A DNA stretch of 64,000 nt from an alpha proteobacterium HIMB5 (GTDB taxonomy: Bacteria > Pseudomonadota > Alphaproteobacteria > Pelagibacterales > Pelagibacteraceae), in assembly GCA_000299095.1 (NCBI GenBank), contig CP003809.1, positions 806,001-870,000 of the forward strand, given 5' to 3'. The position numbers and the translations under genes were made by a program. The notes below the pieces were generated by a model. That model was not told where the DNA came from, searched no databases, and saw nothing but the letters and a program-made list of their open reading frames with translations. This document shows, piece after piece, positions 24,581 to 33,332 of this stretch (the stretch's first letter is position 1; each line of letters begins with the position of its first letter).

Positions 24581-25931
24581 AGAGTTCGATTACGACAAAG
24601 TAAGGCATGTAACGTCAGTAGATCAGTCTGACAGAAAGGTACCATATAACTTAAGACAAAGTGGTCCTACTAAAGTAGAAATGTTAATATCAACGAGAGT
24701 AAGAAAATCTCCATATTGGCATTTATCAATGAAAGCAGGTTGTTGGAGAGCAACTGTTTACAATCGTATCTATCACCCAAGAGGATATGTAAAACCAGAA
24801 GATGGTGGTGCAATGGTTGAGTATGATGCAATTGTAAATCACGTAACAATGTGGAACGTAGCTGTAGAAAGACAAATTCAAGTTAAGGGTCCAGATGCAG
24901 AAAAATTTGTTGATTACGTAATCACAAGAGATGCAACTAAGATCTCACCTATGAGAGCTAGATATGTAATTCTGTGTAATGCTTATGGGGGAGTTCTTAA
25001 TGACCCAATCCTTTTAAGAATTTCTGAAGATGAGTTTTGGTTCAGTTTATCTGATAGTGATATTGGAATGTATCTGCAAGGAGTGAATGCAGATGGAAGA
25101 TTTAATGTCGATATAAATGAAATCGATGTCAGTCCAGTTCAAATTCAAGGTCCAAAATCAAAAGCATTAATGAAAGATCTTTGTGGAGATCAAGTTGATT
25201 TTGATGACATGCCATTCTACGGTTTAGCTTCTGCTAAAGTTGGAGGAAGAAATGTTATTATTTCTCAATCTGGTTTTTCTGGAGAAGCAGGATATGAAAT
25301 TTACCTAAGAGACTCTACTTTATATGCTGAGGATATGTGGAATGCTGTTCTTGATAAAGGTAAAGCGCATAACTTAATGGTTATTGCACCAGCTCACCAT
25401 AGAAGAATTCAAGCAGGAATTCTTTCATGGGGTCAAGATTTAGATCAACAGCACAATCCTTTTCAATGTAACTTAGGTTATCAAGTTTCATTATCTGGAA
25501 AAGGTGAATGGAAAAAGAAAGGTGATTATGTTGGAAAGGCTGCTCTCGAAAAAATGGGAGCTGATCTTAAAGCAGGTAAAAAACCATACAAACTTCAGTT
25601 AGTTGGTCTTGAGCTAGGTGGAAAACCTATTGAAGAATACGCTCCTGATTTTTGGTTAATATCAAATGCAGATGGTGGTGATCCAGTTGGTTTTGTTACC
25701 TCTCCTTGGTATCACCCTGAGAAAAAACAAAATATCGCAATGGGATATGTACCTTTTGATGGAACATTAAATGCTAATGGCTTTCCAAAAGGTAAATTAG
25801 GTACAAAGTACAAAATACATTTACCTGACCAATATGCAGACAAACCAGGTCAACCTGTAGATGCTGTAGTCGTTGATATTCCATTTAAAGAATCTTACAA
25901 CGCAAATACAAGAGAAGTTGTAAAAGGTTAA
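24573..25931 (+). CDS. GcvT/DmdA/LigM-like tetrahydrofolate-dependent demethylase
   Basis: 452 residues. A GcvT fold is seen from VAVERQIQVKGPDAEKFVDY through ISQSGFSGEAGYEIYL to NPFQCNLGYQVSL. SDSDIGMYLQG resembles DmdA, but the chain is some 80 residues longer than DmdA and has inserts (GGDPVGFVTSPWYHPEKK), closer in size to the O-demethylase LigM. Such enzymes move a methyl group from S-, N- or O-methyl compounds to tetrahydrofolate. Eight-base overlap with the MetF-like gene implies a joint methyl-transfer and oxidation step. Substrate unknown; a betaine or methoxy compound is possible given the divergent Rieske gene. Confidence 0.8.
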   Translation: MSKEFDYDKVRHVTSVDQSDRKVPYNLRQSGPTKVEMLISTRVRKSPYWHLSMKAGCWRATVYNRIYHPRGYVKPEDGGAMVEYDAIVNHVTMWNVAVERQIQVKGPDAEKFVDYVITRDATKISPMRARYVILCNAYGGVLNDPILLRISEDEFWFSLSDSDIGMYLQGVNADGRFNVDINEIDVSPVQIQGPKSKALMKDLCGDQVDFDDMPFYGLASAKVGGRNVIISQSGFSGEAGYEIYLRDSTLYAEDMWNAVLDKGKAHNLMVIAPAHHRRIQAGILSWGQDLDQQHNPFQCNLGYQVSLSGKGEWKKKGDYVGKAALEKMGADLKAGKKPYKLQLVGLELGGKPIEEYAPDFWLISNADGGDPVGFVTSPWYHPEKKQNIAMGYVPFDGTLNANGFPKGKLGTKYKIHLPDQYADKPGQPVDAVVVDIPFKESYNANTREVVKG

Positions 25932-25943
25932 TTTTTATTTTTA

Positions 25944-25964
25944 GGGGGCAAATACATTGCCCCC
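25944..25964 (+). terminator. GC-rich hairpin terminator after the MetF/GcvT pair
   Basis: GGGGGCAA and TTGCCCCC form an 8-bp stem with loop ATACA, 12 bases after the stop at 25931, followed by TTTAAATT. It is one of the few GC-rich stems in the window. The T-run is short. Confidence 0.7.
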
Positions 25965-25972
25965 TTTAAATT

Positions 25973-26077
25973 ATGTCAAAAACTTTCCTAATCGCTGTTT
26001 GCATTATCATTGCGATTGCTTTAATAATATTTCCACTAATTGTTTCATATAAAGAACAAAAAGATAAAAAAAAATAA
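25973..26077 (+). CDS. Single-span small membrane protein, 34 residues
   Basis: ATG at 25973, TAA at 26075-26077. The product begins MSKTFLIAVC, has a central hydrophobic stretch of about 20 residues rich in Ile and Leu, then a charged tail SYKEQKDKKK: a one-pass membrane protein with a cytoplasmic positive tail. It starts nine bases after the terminator hairpin and ends three bases before the YIP1-family gene, suggesting a shared message with it. Function unknown. Confidence 0.5.
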   Translation: MSKTFLIAVCIIIAIALIIFPLIVSYKEQKDKKK

Positions 26078-26080
26078 AAT

Positions 26081-26626
26081 ATGTTTGGTGAATTTTTAAA
26101 TATTGTTTTTAAATCAATTAAACTAGATCGATCACTTTATAAAGATAATAAAAATTTTGGAGAAGCTGCAATTTATTTTGCTGGTCTTATCATGATTTTA
26201 GATGGTGTAGCTGGGGCAGTTGCAGCTAACACAGTTGTTAAAACTGCTATTGGTGTCTCAGGTTTAACTGCAATTATTACATGGTTTGTATGGGCAATAT
26301 TGATTTATGTTATTGGTGTTAAGTTATTTCCAGACAAAGATACTAAAATACCATTTAAAAAAGTATTAACTGCTGTCGGGTTTGCTCATGCACCAGGCTT
26401 AATTAGGTTTTTTGCTGTAACACCAGAATTAATGATACCAATTATTTTTCTTACGCAATTTTGGATTTTTGCTGGTTTGATTATTTCAACTAAACAAATT
26501 CTCAATCTTAAATCCAATATGAAATCATTTGGTATAGTGTTCTTATCTTTTCTAATAATTGTATTTTTATCTATCTCATTTGTAATGAGCAGAATGGATG
26601 CAATGCCAATAAGTCAGGTAAGTTAA
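26081..26626 (+). CDS. YIP1 family membrane protein
   Basis: 181 residues with about five hydrophobic segments. FGEAAIYFAGLIMILDGVAG and KKVLTAVGFAHAPGLIRFFA match the bacterial Yip1-domain proteins, in which the conserved segment sits between membrane spans. Function in bacteria is not established. Its last four bases overlap the end of the convergent zinc-ribbon gene. Confidence 0.75.
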   Translation: MFGEFLNIVFKSIKLDRSLYKDNKNFGEAAIYFAGLIMILDGVAGAVAANTVVKTAIGVSGLTAIITWFVWAILIYVIGVKLFPDKDTKIPFKKVLTAVGFAHAPGLIRFFAVTPELMIPIIFLTQFWIFAGLIISTKQILNLKSNMKSFGIVFLSFLIIVFLSISFVMSRMDAMPISQVS

Positions 26627-26793
26627 AGAGGAAATATAGTTTTAGAAACTCTACAAGACTTGCAAATTTTATATCCAGTTAATATTAGGTTTTGAGTAAC
26701 ACTTTGATGTTCTTGCTTACATTCATCACAAATATTATTTAATTCTTCCTCGTTAACATCTTCTAAAACAAGCTCATCATTATTTTCAATCAT
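26623..26793 (-). CDS. Zinc-ribbon microprotein, 56 residues
   Basis: ATG at 26793, TAA at 26623-26625. After an acidic start (MIENNDELVLEDVNEEEL) come two CxxC pairs, ICDECKQEH and ICKSCRVSK, spaced 18 residues apart, which would hold one zinc ion. The ATG lies inside the end of the DUF3726 gene (eight-base overlap), so translation is coupled and it belongs to that operon. The 3' end overlaps the YIP1 gene by four bases. It was found by direct reading of the minus strand. Function is unknown; nucleic acid or protein contact is typical of zinc ribbons. Confidence 0.7.
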   Translation of the reverse strand: MIENNDELVLEDVNEEELNNICDECKQEHQSVTQNLILTGYKICKSCRVSKTIFPL

Positions 26794-27394
26794 TATCTGT
26801 TAATCCTGCTCCTGCTCCACCTTGTTTTAAACTTTCAGATTCTTCAACAAATGTATCTTCACTCAATTTATAAAGATTTTTCCATTCATCTTCAGAAAAT
26901 GAGTCAGTATTTTCTAAAAAACTAATTTCAACATCTTCACCTTTTAAAATTATATCTGAAAAATTATTATCTGAATAAATATTAACATTAAAATTAAGTA
27001 TTATTTGTGCTTGATTAAATTCTAGCTTTATTCTTTTTCCAATAATTTCTGAACTTCTGCTTAAGAATGGAATAAATAATATTGGATAAGCAATATTGTC
27101 AATTGAGATAATCTTATCTTTTAAATTATCTATCTGATCTAAGAAGCTGATACCAGTTGAAATTGGGCAAAAATGATTTTTATTAGATTTATTTGTTTCT
27201 GAAATTAAATTTAAATTCTCAAATCTATTATTTTTTTTTTCTGACAAAAATAAGTTTAAATTTTTTATTCCAGGCAAACCAAACAATTCTAATAATCTTA
27301 TATTTTTTCCTATTTCTTCTGCTTCTCCCCAACTAAAACCAGCTGCCCTACTAGCTCTTTTCGATACTGTTTCAATTTCACTGAGAGATCTCAT
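26786..27394 (-). CDS. DUF3726 family protein
   Basis: 202 residues from the chosen start, which opens MRSLSEIETVSKRASRAAGF and continues SWGEAEEIGKNIRLLELFG, the N-terminal pattern I associate with DUF3726. A longer reading to 27430 adds 12 residues but overlaps the preceding gene; the start at 27394 lies one base after that gene's stop. No catalytic motif is evident; the tail is GGAGAGLTDND. It lies between a 553-residue unknown and the zinc-ribbon gene, all apparently one operon headed by an M19 peptidase. Confidence 0.65.
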   Translation of the reverse strand: MRSLSEIETVSKRASRAAGFSWGEAEEIGKNIRLLELFGLPGIKNLNLFLSEKKNNRFENLNLISETNKSNKNHFCPISTGISFLDQIDNLKDKIISIDNIAYPILFIPFLSRSSEIIGKRIKLEFNQAQIILNFNVNIYSDNNFSDIILKGEDVEISFLENTDSFSEDEWKNLYKLSEDTFVEESESLKQGGAGAGLTDND

Positions 27395-27395
27395 T

Positions 27396-29057
27396 TTAAA
27401 TCTGGGTTTTATAAACCCATTGCTCATCATAATTTTTTAAATCATTTGGAAGAGGTGCTCCTTGAAACATACAAATTCTTAACCATTTATCTGATCTAGG
27501 ATCAAACTTTAATGCTCCAAAATATGACAACTTAAGTCTTAACATGTCTATCGGCATAATTGATTTACCTATAGTGTTATCTTGAATTTCAGAATAAGGA
27601 AATTTTTCAATTATAAAAACACGTCTTACAACATGTCTCAAATCAGCATTTTCAATTAAAAACTCTGCAACAGAAATTGGTTTTTTTAATTTGTCTACTT
27701 TTTGATGTAATTTTTTTATATCTCTTGCAATAGCTAGTGGTTGCTCTAGTTCAGATCCTTGTTCATCAAATCTATCTGCAAGTCTAGGTTCTTCTTTATT
27801 TTTGGATATAAACCAGAAATTTTGATTATTTTCTTTATTTTCAAAATCAATTTTTAAAATTTCTGAATATCTATCTTTTAAAATTTTATTTAAATCATTT
27901 GTTGATCTATTTGTTGGAATATTAAAAAATTTTTCTTCATCAGAACTCATTTTTTGAATTAAAGGTTCCACAATTTCATCATATGGTTCAAGCATGATTG
28001 AAACTATATATTCAATTGCCTCTTCGCACATATTTTGATCGATCCAGTTGTAAATTTCATTGAATAAATAATCTTTACTCGTATCCAGTTCATTATCTAT
28101 AAATTTTATAAATTTATTTATATCAACCAAAAGAGATTTAATTTTCTTAATTTGATATTCACTATCAGAGTTCCAGCTAGTTATATTAGTCAAAGAATTT
28201 TTCAAACAAGTACAAAATAATTGAAAATCTTGATCTTTAACATTTTTAATTTCTCTAATTTTTTTTAGAGCAGTTTCTCTCATCAATATCCAATTGTTCA
28301 ACAACGTTGGGTGATTTACTATAAAAGGTGCCATACCTAAACCAGTTGAGTTGCCTATGCCTAAATTTTTAGAAATTTTATTATCTAAAGAGATTGCTTT
28401 TTTAGGATTTCGACATTTCGCAATATGATTTACTTGGTCAAACGTGAATTGTCTTACTAAGTAAACTAACATCATTTCTAATCTAAATGGACCATTGATT
28501 TCTTCTCTATTTTTTATTCTAAACCTATCTGCCAATCCAAATTTTCCAGAACCATATACAGCAGTAGTTCTGTATAAATATCCAACCTTAGACAACAATT
28601 CCAAATCAGGTTGTTCTCCGTTACTTAATTTTTCAACAACATGATTAAAAACTCTTACAGATTTATTTGCTCTAGATAAGGTTAGTTCTTTGTAAGACAT
28701 TCTTCCAACTTCTTGCTTTGGAACTTCATTTCTTAATCTTTCAATATCTTTTTTTTCAGGAATTCCATCATGAAGAGTGAAGGCAGCATCCCATTTTGTG
28801 GCAATTACTCTATCTGATCTTTCATTATCATCAATTTGATTTGCAAAACATACTAGAGAATAAACTCTCTCATCTTTTCTAAATGAATATACAGCAGTTC
28901 CAAATCCTTCTTTATTAAGATCAAATAAATCTCTTCTATACTCCCAATCTTTAAACTCTTTTAAAAAACTTCTTAAAAAAGAAAGTTTTGATTGATGAAA
29001 TGATCCAAGTCTTGATAATTTCATAACTTTGTCTGGACTTCGTAACTCAATATTCAT
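27396..29057 (-). CDS. Uncharacterised 553-residue protein
   Basis: I cannot assign a known function. It starts MNIELRSPDKVMKLSRLGS (Met12 is an alternative) and is hydrophilic with no membrane segments or signal peptide. Notable stretches are WEYRRDLFDLNKEGFGTAVY, KWDAAFTLHDGIP, RTTAVYGSGKFGLADRFRI, MLVYLVRQFTFDQVNHIAKC and ADLRHVVRRVFIIEKFPYSE. The ordered conserved-looking blocks suggest an enzyme or a large binding protein. It starts two bases after the M19 peptidase stop and is followed one base later by the DUF3726 gene, so the four genes look like one functional unit. Confidence 0.6.
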   Translation of the reverse strand: MNIELRSPDKVMKLSRLGSFHQSKLSFLRSFLKEFKDWEYRRDLFDLNKEGFGTAVYSFRKDERVYSLVCFANQIDDNERSDRVIATKWDAAFTLHDGIPEKKDIERLRNEVPKQEVGRMSYKELTLSRANKSVRVFNHVVEKLSNGEQPDLELLSKVGYLYRTTAVYGSGKFGLADRFRIKNREEINGPFRLEMMLVYLVRQFTFDQVNHIAKCRNPKKAISLDNKISKNLGIGNSTGLGMAPFIVNHPTLLNNWILMRETALKKIREIKNVKDQDFQLFCTCLKNSLTNITSWNSDSEYQIKKIKSLLVDINKFIKFIDNELDTSKDYLFNEIYNWIDQNMCEEAIEYIVSIMLEPYDEIVEPLIQKMSSDEEKFFNIPTNRSTNDLNKILKDRYSEILKIDFENKENNQNFWFISKNKEEPRLADRFDEQGSELEQPLAIARDIKKLHQKVDKLKKPISVAEFLIENADLRHVVRRVFIIEKFPYSEIQDNTIGKSIMPIDMLRLKLSYFGALKFDPRSDKWLRICMFQGAPLPNDLKNYDEQWVYKTQI

Positions 29058-29059
29058 AT

Positions 29060-30031
29060 TTAAATATTTTTATAAAAATTGTACCAATTGTTTCCTAAAA
29101 TTCCATTCACATCTTCCTCAGAAAATCCAATCTTTCTTAAACCACTTTCAATATTATCAAATCCCCTTGCATCTTTGAACCAACTAGGTTGATCTGGAAA
29201 ACCAGGTTTACTTTTTGAGCCTTCACCATAATTTTTAGTTTTAGTCCATGTTCCATTACGCATCCATTCAACAACTTCATCAGGTTGATTAAGGCAAAGA
29301 TCAGAACCAATACCAATATTTTTTACATCCATAATTTCTGCAGTTTTTGCAACCATTTCGCAAAAATTTTCTAATGTGCATTTACTATTATTATGTAAAT
29401 GATGAGGGTACAAAGAAAGACCTAACATACCGTTGCTATCATTTAATGCCTTTAAAAGATCATTTGATTTATTTCTTTTTGCTGGATGCCAAAAAGATGG
29501 ATTAGCATGAGTAATCGCAATTGGTTTTTCGCTTATCTCAATTGCATCTAAACTGCTTTTTTCTGCCGAGTGTGACATATCAATTACAATTCCCACTCTA
29601 TTCATTTCTCTGATTACTTCTCTTCCAAAATTTGTTACGCCACTATCATTTCTTTCATAACAGCCTGTTGCTAGTAGAGATTGGTTATTATATGTAAGTT
29701 GCATAAATCTACACCCAAGTTGATGTACTTTCTCAACTAACGAAATATCATCTTCAATTGGTGAACAATTTTGAAATCCAAAAAATACTGCGGTCTTATT
29801 AAGTTTTTTTGCTTTCTCTATATCTGTCGAATTATTAGCTAAAAAAATCAAATCAGAATTATTTTCAGCTAATTTTTGCCATTTCTTAATTTCTAATAAT
29901 AATTCACCATAGTTCTCGTGATAAACTATTGTTACATGTACAGCATCTAATTTTGCTTCTCTATTGATCTGAAAAATTTCTCTAGACCAATTACAATACT
30001 GAAGATTATCAATTCTATAATTATTACTCAT
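29060..30031 (-). CDS. Membrane dipeptidase family (peptidase M19) protein
   Basis: 323 residues of the amidohydrolase-like M19 fold. Metal-site and family segments are DAVHVTIVYHENY, LGCRFMQLTYNNQS, RVGIVIDMSHSAE, PIAITHANPSFWHPAKRN and NIGIGSDLC; the usual leading HxD at the N-terminus is replaced by an atypical stretch. The family hydrolyses dipeptides or related small amides and is often found in betaine-catabolic loci of pseudomonads (from memory). No signal peptide is seen, so it is probably cytoplasmic. It begins the minus-strand operon and is divergent from purE across 93 bases. Confidence 0.8.
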   Translation of the reverse strand: MSNNYRIDNLQYCNWSREIFQINREAKLDAVHVTIVYHENYGELLLEIKKWQKLAENNSDLIFLANNSTDIEKAKKLNKTAVFFGFQNCSPIEDDISLVEKVHQLGCRFMQLTYNNQSLLATGCYERNDSGVTNFGREVIREMNRVGIVIDMSHSAEKSSLDAIEISEKPIAITHANPSFWHPAKRNKSNDLLKALNDSNGMLGLSLYPHHLHNNSKCTLENFCEMVAKTAEIMDVKNIGIGSDLCLNQPDEVVEWMRNGTWTKTKNYGEGSKSKPGFPDQPSWFKDARGFDNIESGLRKIGFSEEDVNGILGNNWYNFYKNI

Positions 30032-30124
30032 GATGATGTAAATAGTCTATCAATCTCATGTTCAATTTCTATAAATTTATTGAAATTTTACTAAGAGTTT
30101 GAAATAAAGATTTTAAAGGTTTCA

Positions 30125-30610
30125 ATGAAGAAAAATAAAAAAGTATCAATAGTTATGGGTAGTCAATCTGATTACAAAACTATGAAATTAGCTGAAAATA
30201 TATTAAAAAAAATTGGCGTTTCTTTTGAAACTAAAATTATATCAGCACATAGAACTCCTGAAAGAATGTATCAATTTGCTAAAAATGCTGAAAGAAATGG
30301 CACAGGCGTAATAATTGCTGGCGCTGGTGGATCAGCACATTTACCGGGGATGATTGCAGCGATCACATCTTTACCTGTATTAGGTGTTCCTATTGAGAGT
30401 AAAAAATTAAAAGGACTCGATAGTCTGCTTTCTATTGCTCAAATGCCAAAAGGTATTCCAGTAGGTACATTAGCAATTGGTGAAGATGGAGCAATTAATG
30501 CAGCCTTATTATCAGCATCAATTTTGGCGAATGATAATAGTAAAATTAAAAATAAGTTGAAGTCTTGGAGAAAATCACAAACAAATAAAGTTAAGAAGAG
30601 ACCCAAATAA
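30125..30610 (+). CDS. purE: N5-carboxyaminoimidazole ribonucleotide mutase
   Basis: 161 residues, class I Pur[15 protein letters not shown] opens the chain, then [15 protein letters not shown] and [14 protein letters not shown] follow, and [19 protein letters not shown] completes the family pattern. It moves the carboxylate of N5-CAIR to give CAIR in purine synthesis. purK lies five bases downstream, so the two steps are produced together. Confidence 0.95.
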   Translation: MKKNKKVSIVMGSQSDYKTMKLAENILKKIGVSFETKIISAHRTPERMYQFAKNAERNGTGVIIAGAGGSAHLPGMIAAITSLPVLGVPIESKKLKGLDSLLSIAQMPKGIPVGTLAIGEDGAINAALLSASILANDNSKIKNKLKSWRKSQTNKVKKRPK

Positions 30611-30615
30611 AGTAA

Positions 30616-31662
30616 ATGTCAAATATTTCTTTAGGGATAATTGGTGGTGGACAACTAGGTAGCATGTTAACTGTTGCCGCAAAAAAGTTTAATATAAAAG
30701 TTGTTGTATACTGTGATGATAAAGATGGACCAGCACAAAATTTCTGTGATGAATATATTCATGCAGCTTATAATGATCAAAACAAAATAAATGAATTTGT
30801 TCAAAAAGTAGATCTAATTACATACGAGTTTGAAAATATTCCTTATCAAACTTTGAATGAAATGAATAATTCAAAACCTGTTTTGCCTAAACCTTCTGTA
30901 AATAGAATTATACAACACCGTATCGCAGAAAAAGATTTTGTTAATAAATTCAATATTAGAACAACAAGATATGCAGTGGTTGAAAAAAAATCTGACTTAG
31001 AAGCTTTAGGAGATTTATTACCAGGAATTCTTAAAACCACAACTTTGGGATATGACGGTAAAGGTCAATACCCAATTAAATCTCATGAAGATATAGAAAA
31101 ATTAAACATAGATTTTTCTAAAGAATATATTTTAGAAAGACTAATTAAGTTAAAACAAGAGATATCTGTAATTGTTACTAGGTTTGGTGTTAATAGTTAT
31201 GAGGTGTATGAGCCAATAGAAAATAAACACGAAGATCAAATTTTAAAATATTCAGAGATACCAGCGAATATAAGTGAAAATATTTTAAATCAATCTAAAG
31301 AATGGGCCACATTGCTTGCTGAAGAATTAAAATATGTTGGGACTATGTGTGTAGAATTTTTTGTTGATAGAAACGACAATCTTTATGTTAATGAAATTGC
31401 GCCTAGAGTTCATAACTCTGGTCATTTAACAATAAATGCATTCAATGTAAGCCAATTTGAAAATCATATAAGAGCAGTTTGTAAATTAGATAGAATACCT
31501 CTAAAAAAATTATCAAATGCAAAAATGATTAATCTAATTGGTGAAGATATTCTACATTATAGACAGAACCCTACACTTGAAAAAAATCAATTCTTTTTTG
31601 ACTACTTAAAAAAAGAAGTTAAAAAGAAAAGAAAAATGGGTCACCTAACAACACTTATATAA
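30616..31662 (+). CDS. purK: N5-carboxyaminoimidazole ribonucleotide synthase
   Basis: 348-residue ATP-grasp enzyme that carboxylates AIR with ATP and bicarbonate. LGIIGGGQLGSMLTVAAKKF at the start, TTTLGYDGKGQYPIK in the ATP-binding region and NEIAPRVHNSGHLTINA near the active site are PurK hallmarks. It directly follows purE and overlaps the next ATG by one base. Confidence 0.95.
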   Translation: MSNISLGIIGGGQLGSMLTVAAKKFNIKVVVYCDDKDGPAQNFCDEYIHAAYNDQNKINEFVQKVDLITYEFENIPYQTLNEMNNSKPVLPKPSVNRIIQHRIAEKDFVNKFNIRTTRYAVVEKKSDLEALGDLLPGILKTTTLGYDGKGQYPIKSHEDIEKLNIDFSKEYILERLIKLKQEISVIVTRFGVNSYEVYEPIENKHEDQILKYSEIPANISENILNQSKEWATLLAEELKYVGTMCVEFFVDRNDNLYVNEIAPRVHNSGHLTINAFNVSQFENHIRAVCKLDRIPLKKLSNAKMINLIGEDILHYRQNPTLEKNQFFFDYLKKEVKKKRKMGHLTTLI

Positions 31663-32126
31663 TGATTAAATCAATTGAGGGAAATTTTGAAAATCCTGAA
31701 GTTAATGAATTGCTTATAAAACATTTCATAGAATTGAGAGCTGCATCTCCAGAAGGAAGTGCACATGTTTTGGATATTCCAGGATTAAAAGATCCAACAA
31801 TAAAATTTTGGAGTTTATGGGAAAATAATAATCTAATGGGGTGTGGTGCTCTAAAATTTTTAGATAAAGAGCATGGTGAATTTAAATCAATAAGAGTTCA
31901 CGATAAATTTAGAGGCCAGAATAATGGAATAAAAGTCATCAATCATCTTATTGAAGAAGCAAAAAAACTCAAAATTAAAAGATTAAGTATAGAAACTGGT
32001 GCTGGAAAATTTTTCTTACCAGCAAGGAAATTATTTGATAAGTGTGGTTTTAAAGTTTGTGAGCCTTTTGCACATTACAAAGAAGATATTAACTCAATGT
32101 ACTACACAAAACTTATTAATGAATAG
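31662..32126 (+). CDS. GNAT family N-acetyltransferase
   Basis: 154 residues. The acetyl-CoA-binding core shows EFKSIRVHDKFRGQNNGIKV (an R-x-x-G-x-x/G variant of motif A) followed by LSIETGAGKFFLPARKLFDKCGF. It resembles small YsnE/ElaA-like acetyltransferases with the ASPEGSAHVLDI opening. Substrate is unknown. Coupled to purK by a one-base TAATG overlap. Confidence 0.8.
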   Translation: MIKSIEGNFENPEVNELLIKHFIELRAASPEGSAHVLDIPGLKDPTIKFWSLWENNNLMGCGALKFLDKEHGEFKSIRVHDKFRGQNNGIKVINHLIEEAKKLKIKRLSIETGAGKFFLPARKLFDKCGFKVCEPFAHYKEDINSMYYTKLINE

Positions 32127-32139
32127 GATTAATTAATTT

Positions 32140-32886
32140 ATGATTGGTATTCTTGGTGGGATGGGAACTCAAGCAGGACTTGATTTTTGCAATAAACTTG
32201 CAACTCAATATAGAGGTAAAATAGATCAAGATTATCCTCTTTTCTTTTTATATAACAAATCAAATATTCCTGGAAGACCTGAGTCTATAGGCAAAACTAC
32301 TGGAGCACTCTCTAATAGGTTTGAAAATATTTCATCAAAAAGAAAGTATGAAAAAGTTTTAAAAAGTTTAATTGATGGATGTAAAAAATTAGAAAAAGCA
32401 AAGTGTAGATTTATTGTTATACCATGTAACACCGCACACTATTGGTACGATGATTTACAAAAAAAGATAGGAATACCAATTATAAATATGCCTAAAGAGG
32501 TTTTTAATCATACCAAAAAAACATGTAAAAAAAATTCAAAGATTGGTCTTCTTGCAACAGAGGGTACTTTAAAGACAAAAGTATATGATAAAATTTTTAG
32601 TAAAGATTATGAATTATGTTTTCCAACAAATAAACTTCAAAAACAAAGTGTAAACAAAGCTATTAAAGAAGTTAAAATGGGTAACGTAAAAAAAGCAGCT
32701 AAAGTTATTCAATCATCAATAAAATATTTAATTAAGAATAAATGTAAAAAAATTATTTTAGGTTGTACTGAACTTCCAATTGCTATTTTTGCATTCAAAT
32801 CTATCAAGACCGCAAAAACATCAAAAATTTTTTTAGATCCAAATTTAATTTTAGCTACATCTGCAGTAAAAAAATACAAGAAGTAG
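32140..32886 (+). CDS. Aspartate/glutamate racemase family protein
   Basis: 248 residues. The two catalytic cysteines of the racemase fold are present: Cys96 in IPCNTAHYWYD and Cys209 in LGCTELP. The N-terminus IGILGGMGTQAGLDFCNKL is characteristic of the aspartate racemase branch. It would interconvert L- and D-amino acids (aspartate most likely) in the cytoplasm without cofactor. It lies 13 bases after the acetyltransferase gene in the same direction. Confidence 0.88.
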   Translation: MIGILGGMGTQAGLDFCNKLATQYRGKIDQDYPLFFLYNKSNIPGRPESIGKTTGALSNRFENISSKRKYEKVLKSLIDGCKKLEKAKCRFIVIPCNTAHYWYDDLQKKIGIPIINMPKEVFNHTKKTCKKNSKIGLLATEGTLKTKVYDKIFSKDYELCFPTNKLQKQSVNKAIKEVKMGNVKKAAKVIQSSIKYLIKNKCKKIILGCTELPIAIFAFKSIKTAKTSKIFLDPNLILATSAVKKYKK

Positions 32887-32889
32887 AAA

Positions 32890-33330
32890 GTGAAAATTTC
32901 AAAAGATAAACCATATATTCTTTATGTTGCTGAACTAATTTATTTAAAAGTAGTTCAGATAAAAAAAGAAAATCCTGGAATAACTAATATCGATGCTGTT
33001 GATAGATTTATTGGGTCTGAGTTTTACAAAGAAATTAGCAGTGGAAAATTTCATGATGATTGGTTTGAAGAATTAAAAAAAAATAATTTTGTAGATAAAA
33101 AAACAAAAAAGAAAATTCCTGAAGAAACTATCAGACTTTTAAATATCCAAAAAGATATGATGGTTAAACAATTAATTCAATTTTCTGGATTATACTATGC
33201 AAAAAGTCATTATCCATTGGAGATATCTCAAAGAGCTTTTGATCATTTATGGAGAACTTGTGAAAGTTACGAATTATGGTGTAAAGAAACTAAACAAGAA
33301 AATCTAATCAAATTAAATATGATTGACTAA
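32890..33330 (+). CDS. Unknown conserved-looking protein, 146 residues
   Basis: GTG start at 32890, four bases after the racemase stop. Hydrophilic and helical: DAVDRFIGSEFYKEISSG, DDWFEELKKNNFVDKKTKK and QRAFDHLWRTCESYELWCK. No membrane segment or recognised catalytic motif. It is in a run of closely spaced plus-strand genes but its function cannot be told from the sequence. Confidence 0.6.
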   Translation: MKISKDKPYILYVAELIYLKVVQIKKENPGITNIDAVDRFIGSEFYKEISSGKFHDDWFEELKKNNFVDKKTKKKIPEETIRLLNIQKDMMVKQLIQFSGLYYAKSHYPLEISQRAFDHLWRTCESYELWCKETKQENLIKLNMID

Positions 33331-33332
33331 TA

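Noticed and set aside
24573-25931. Calling this gene dmdA (DMSP demethylase)
   Set aside because: It is about 80 residues longer than the DmdA I know, has internal insertions, and is coupled to a MetF-like gene as in LigM systems. A broader GcvT/DmdA/LigM call is safer.
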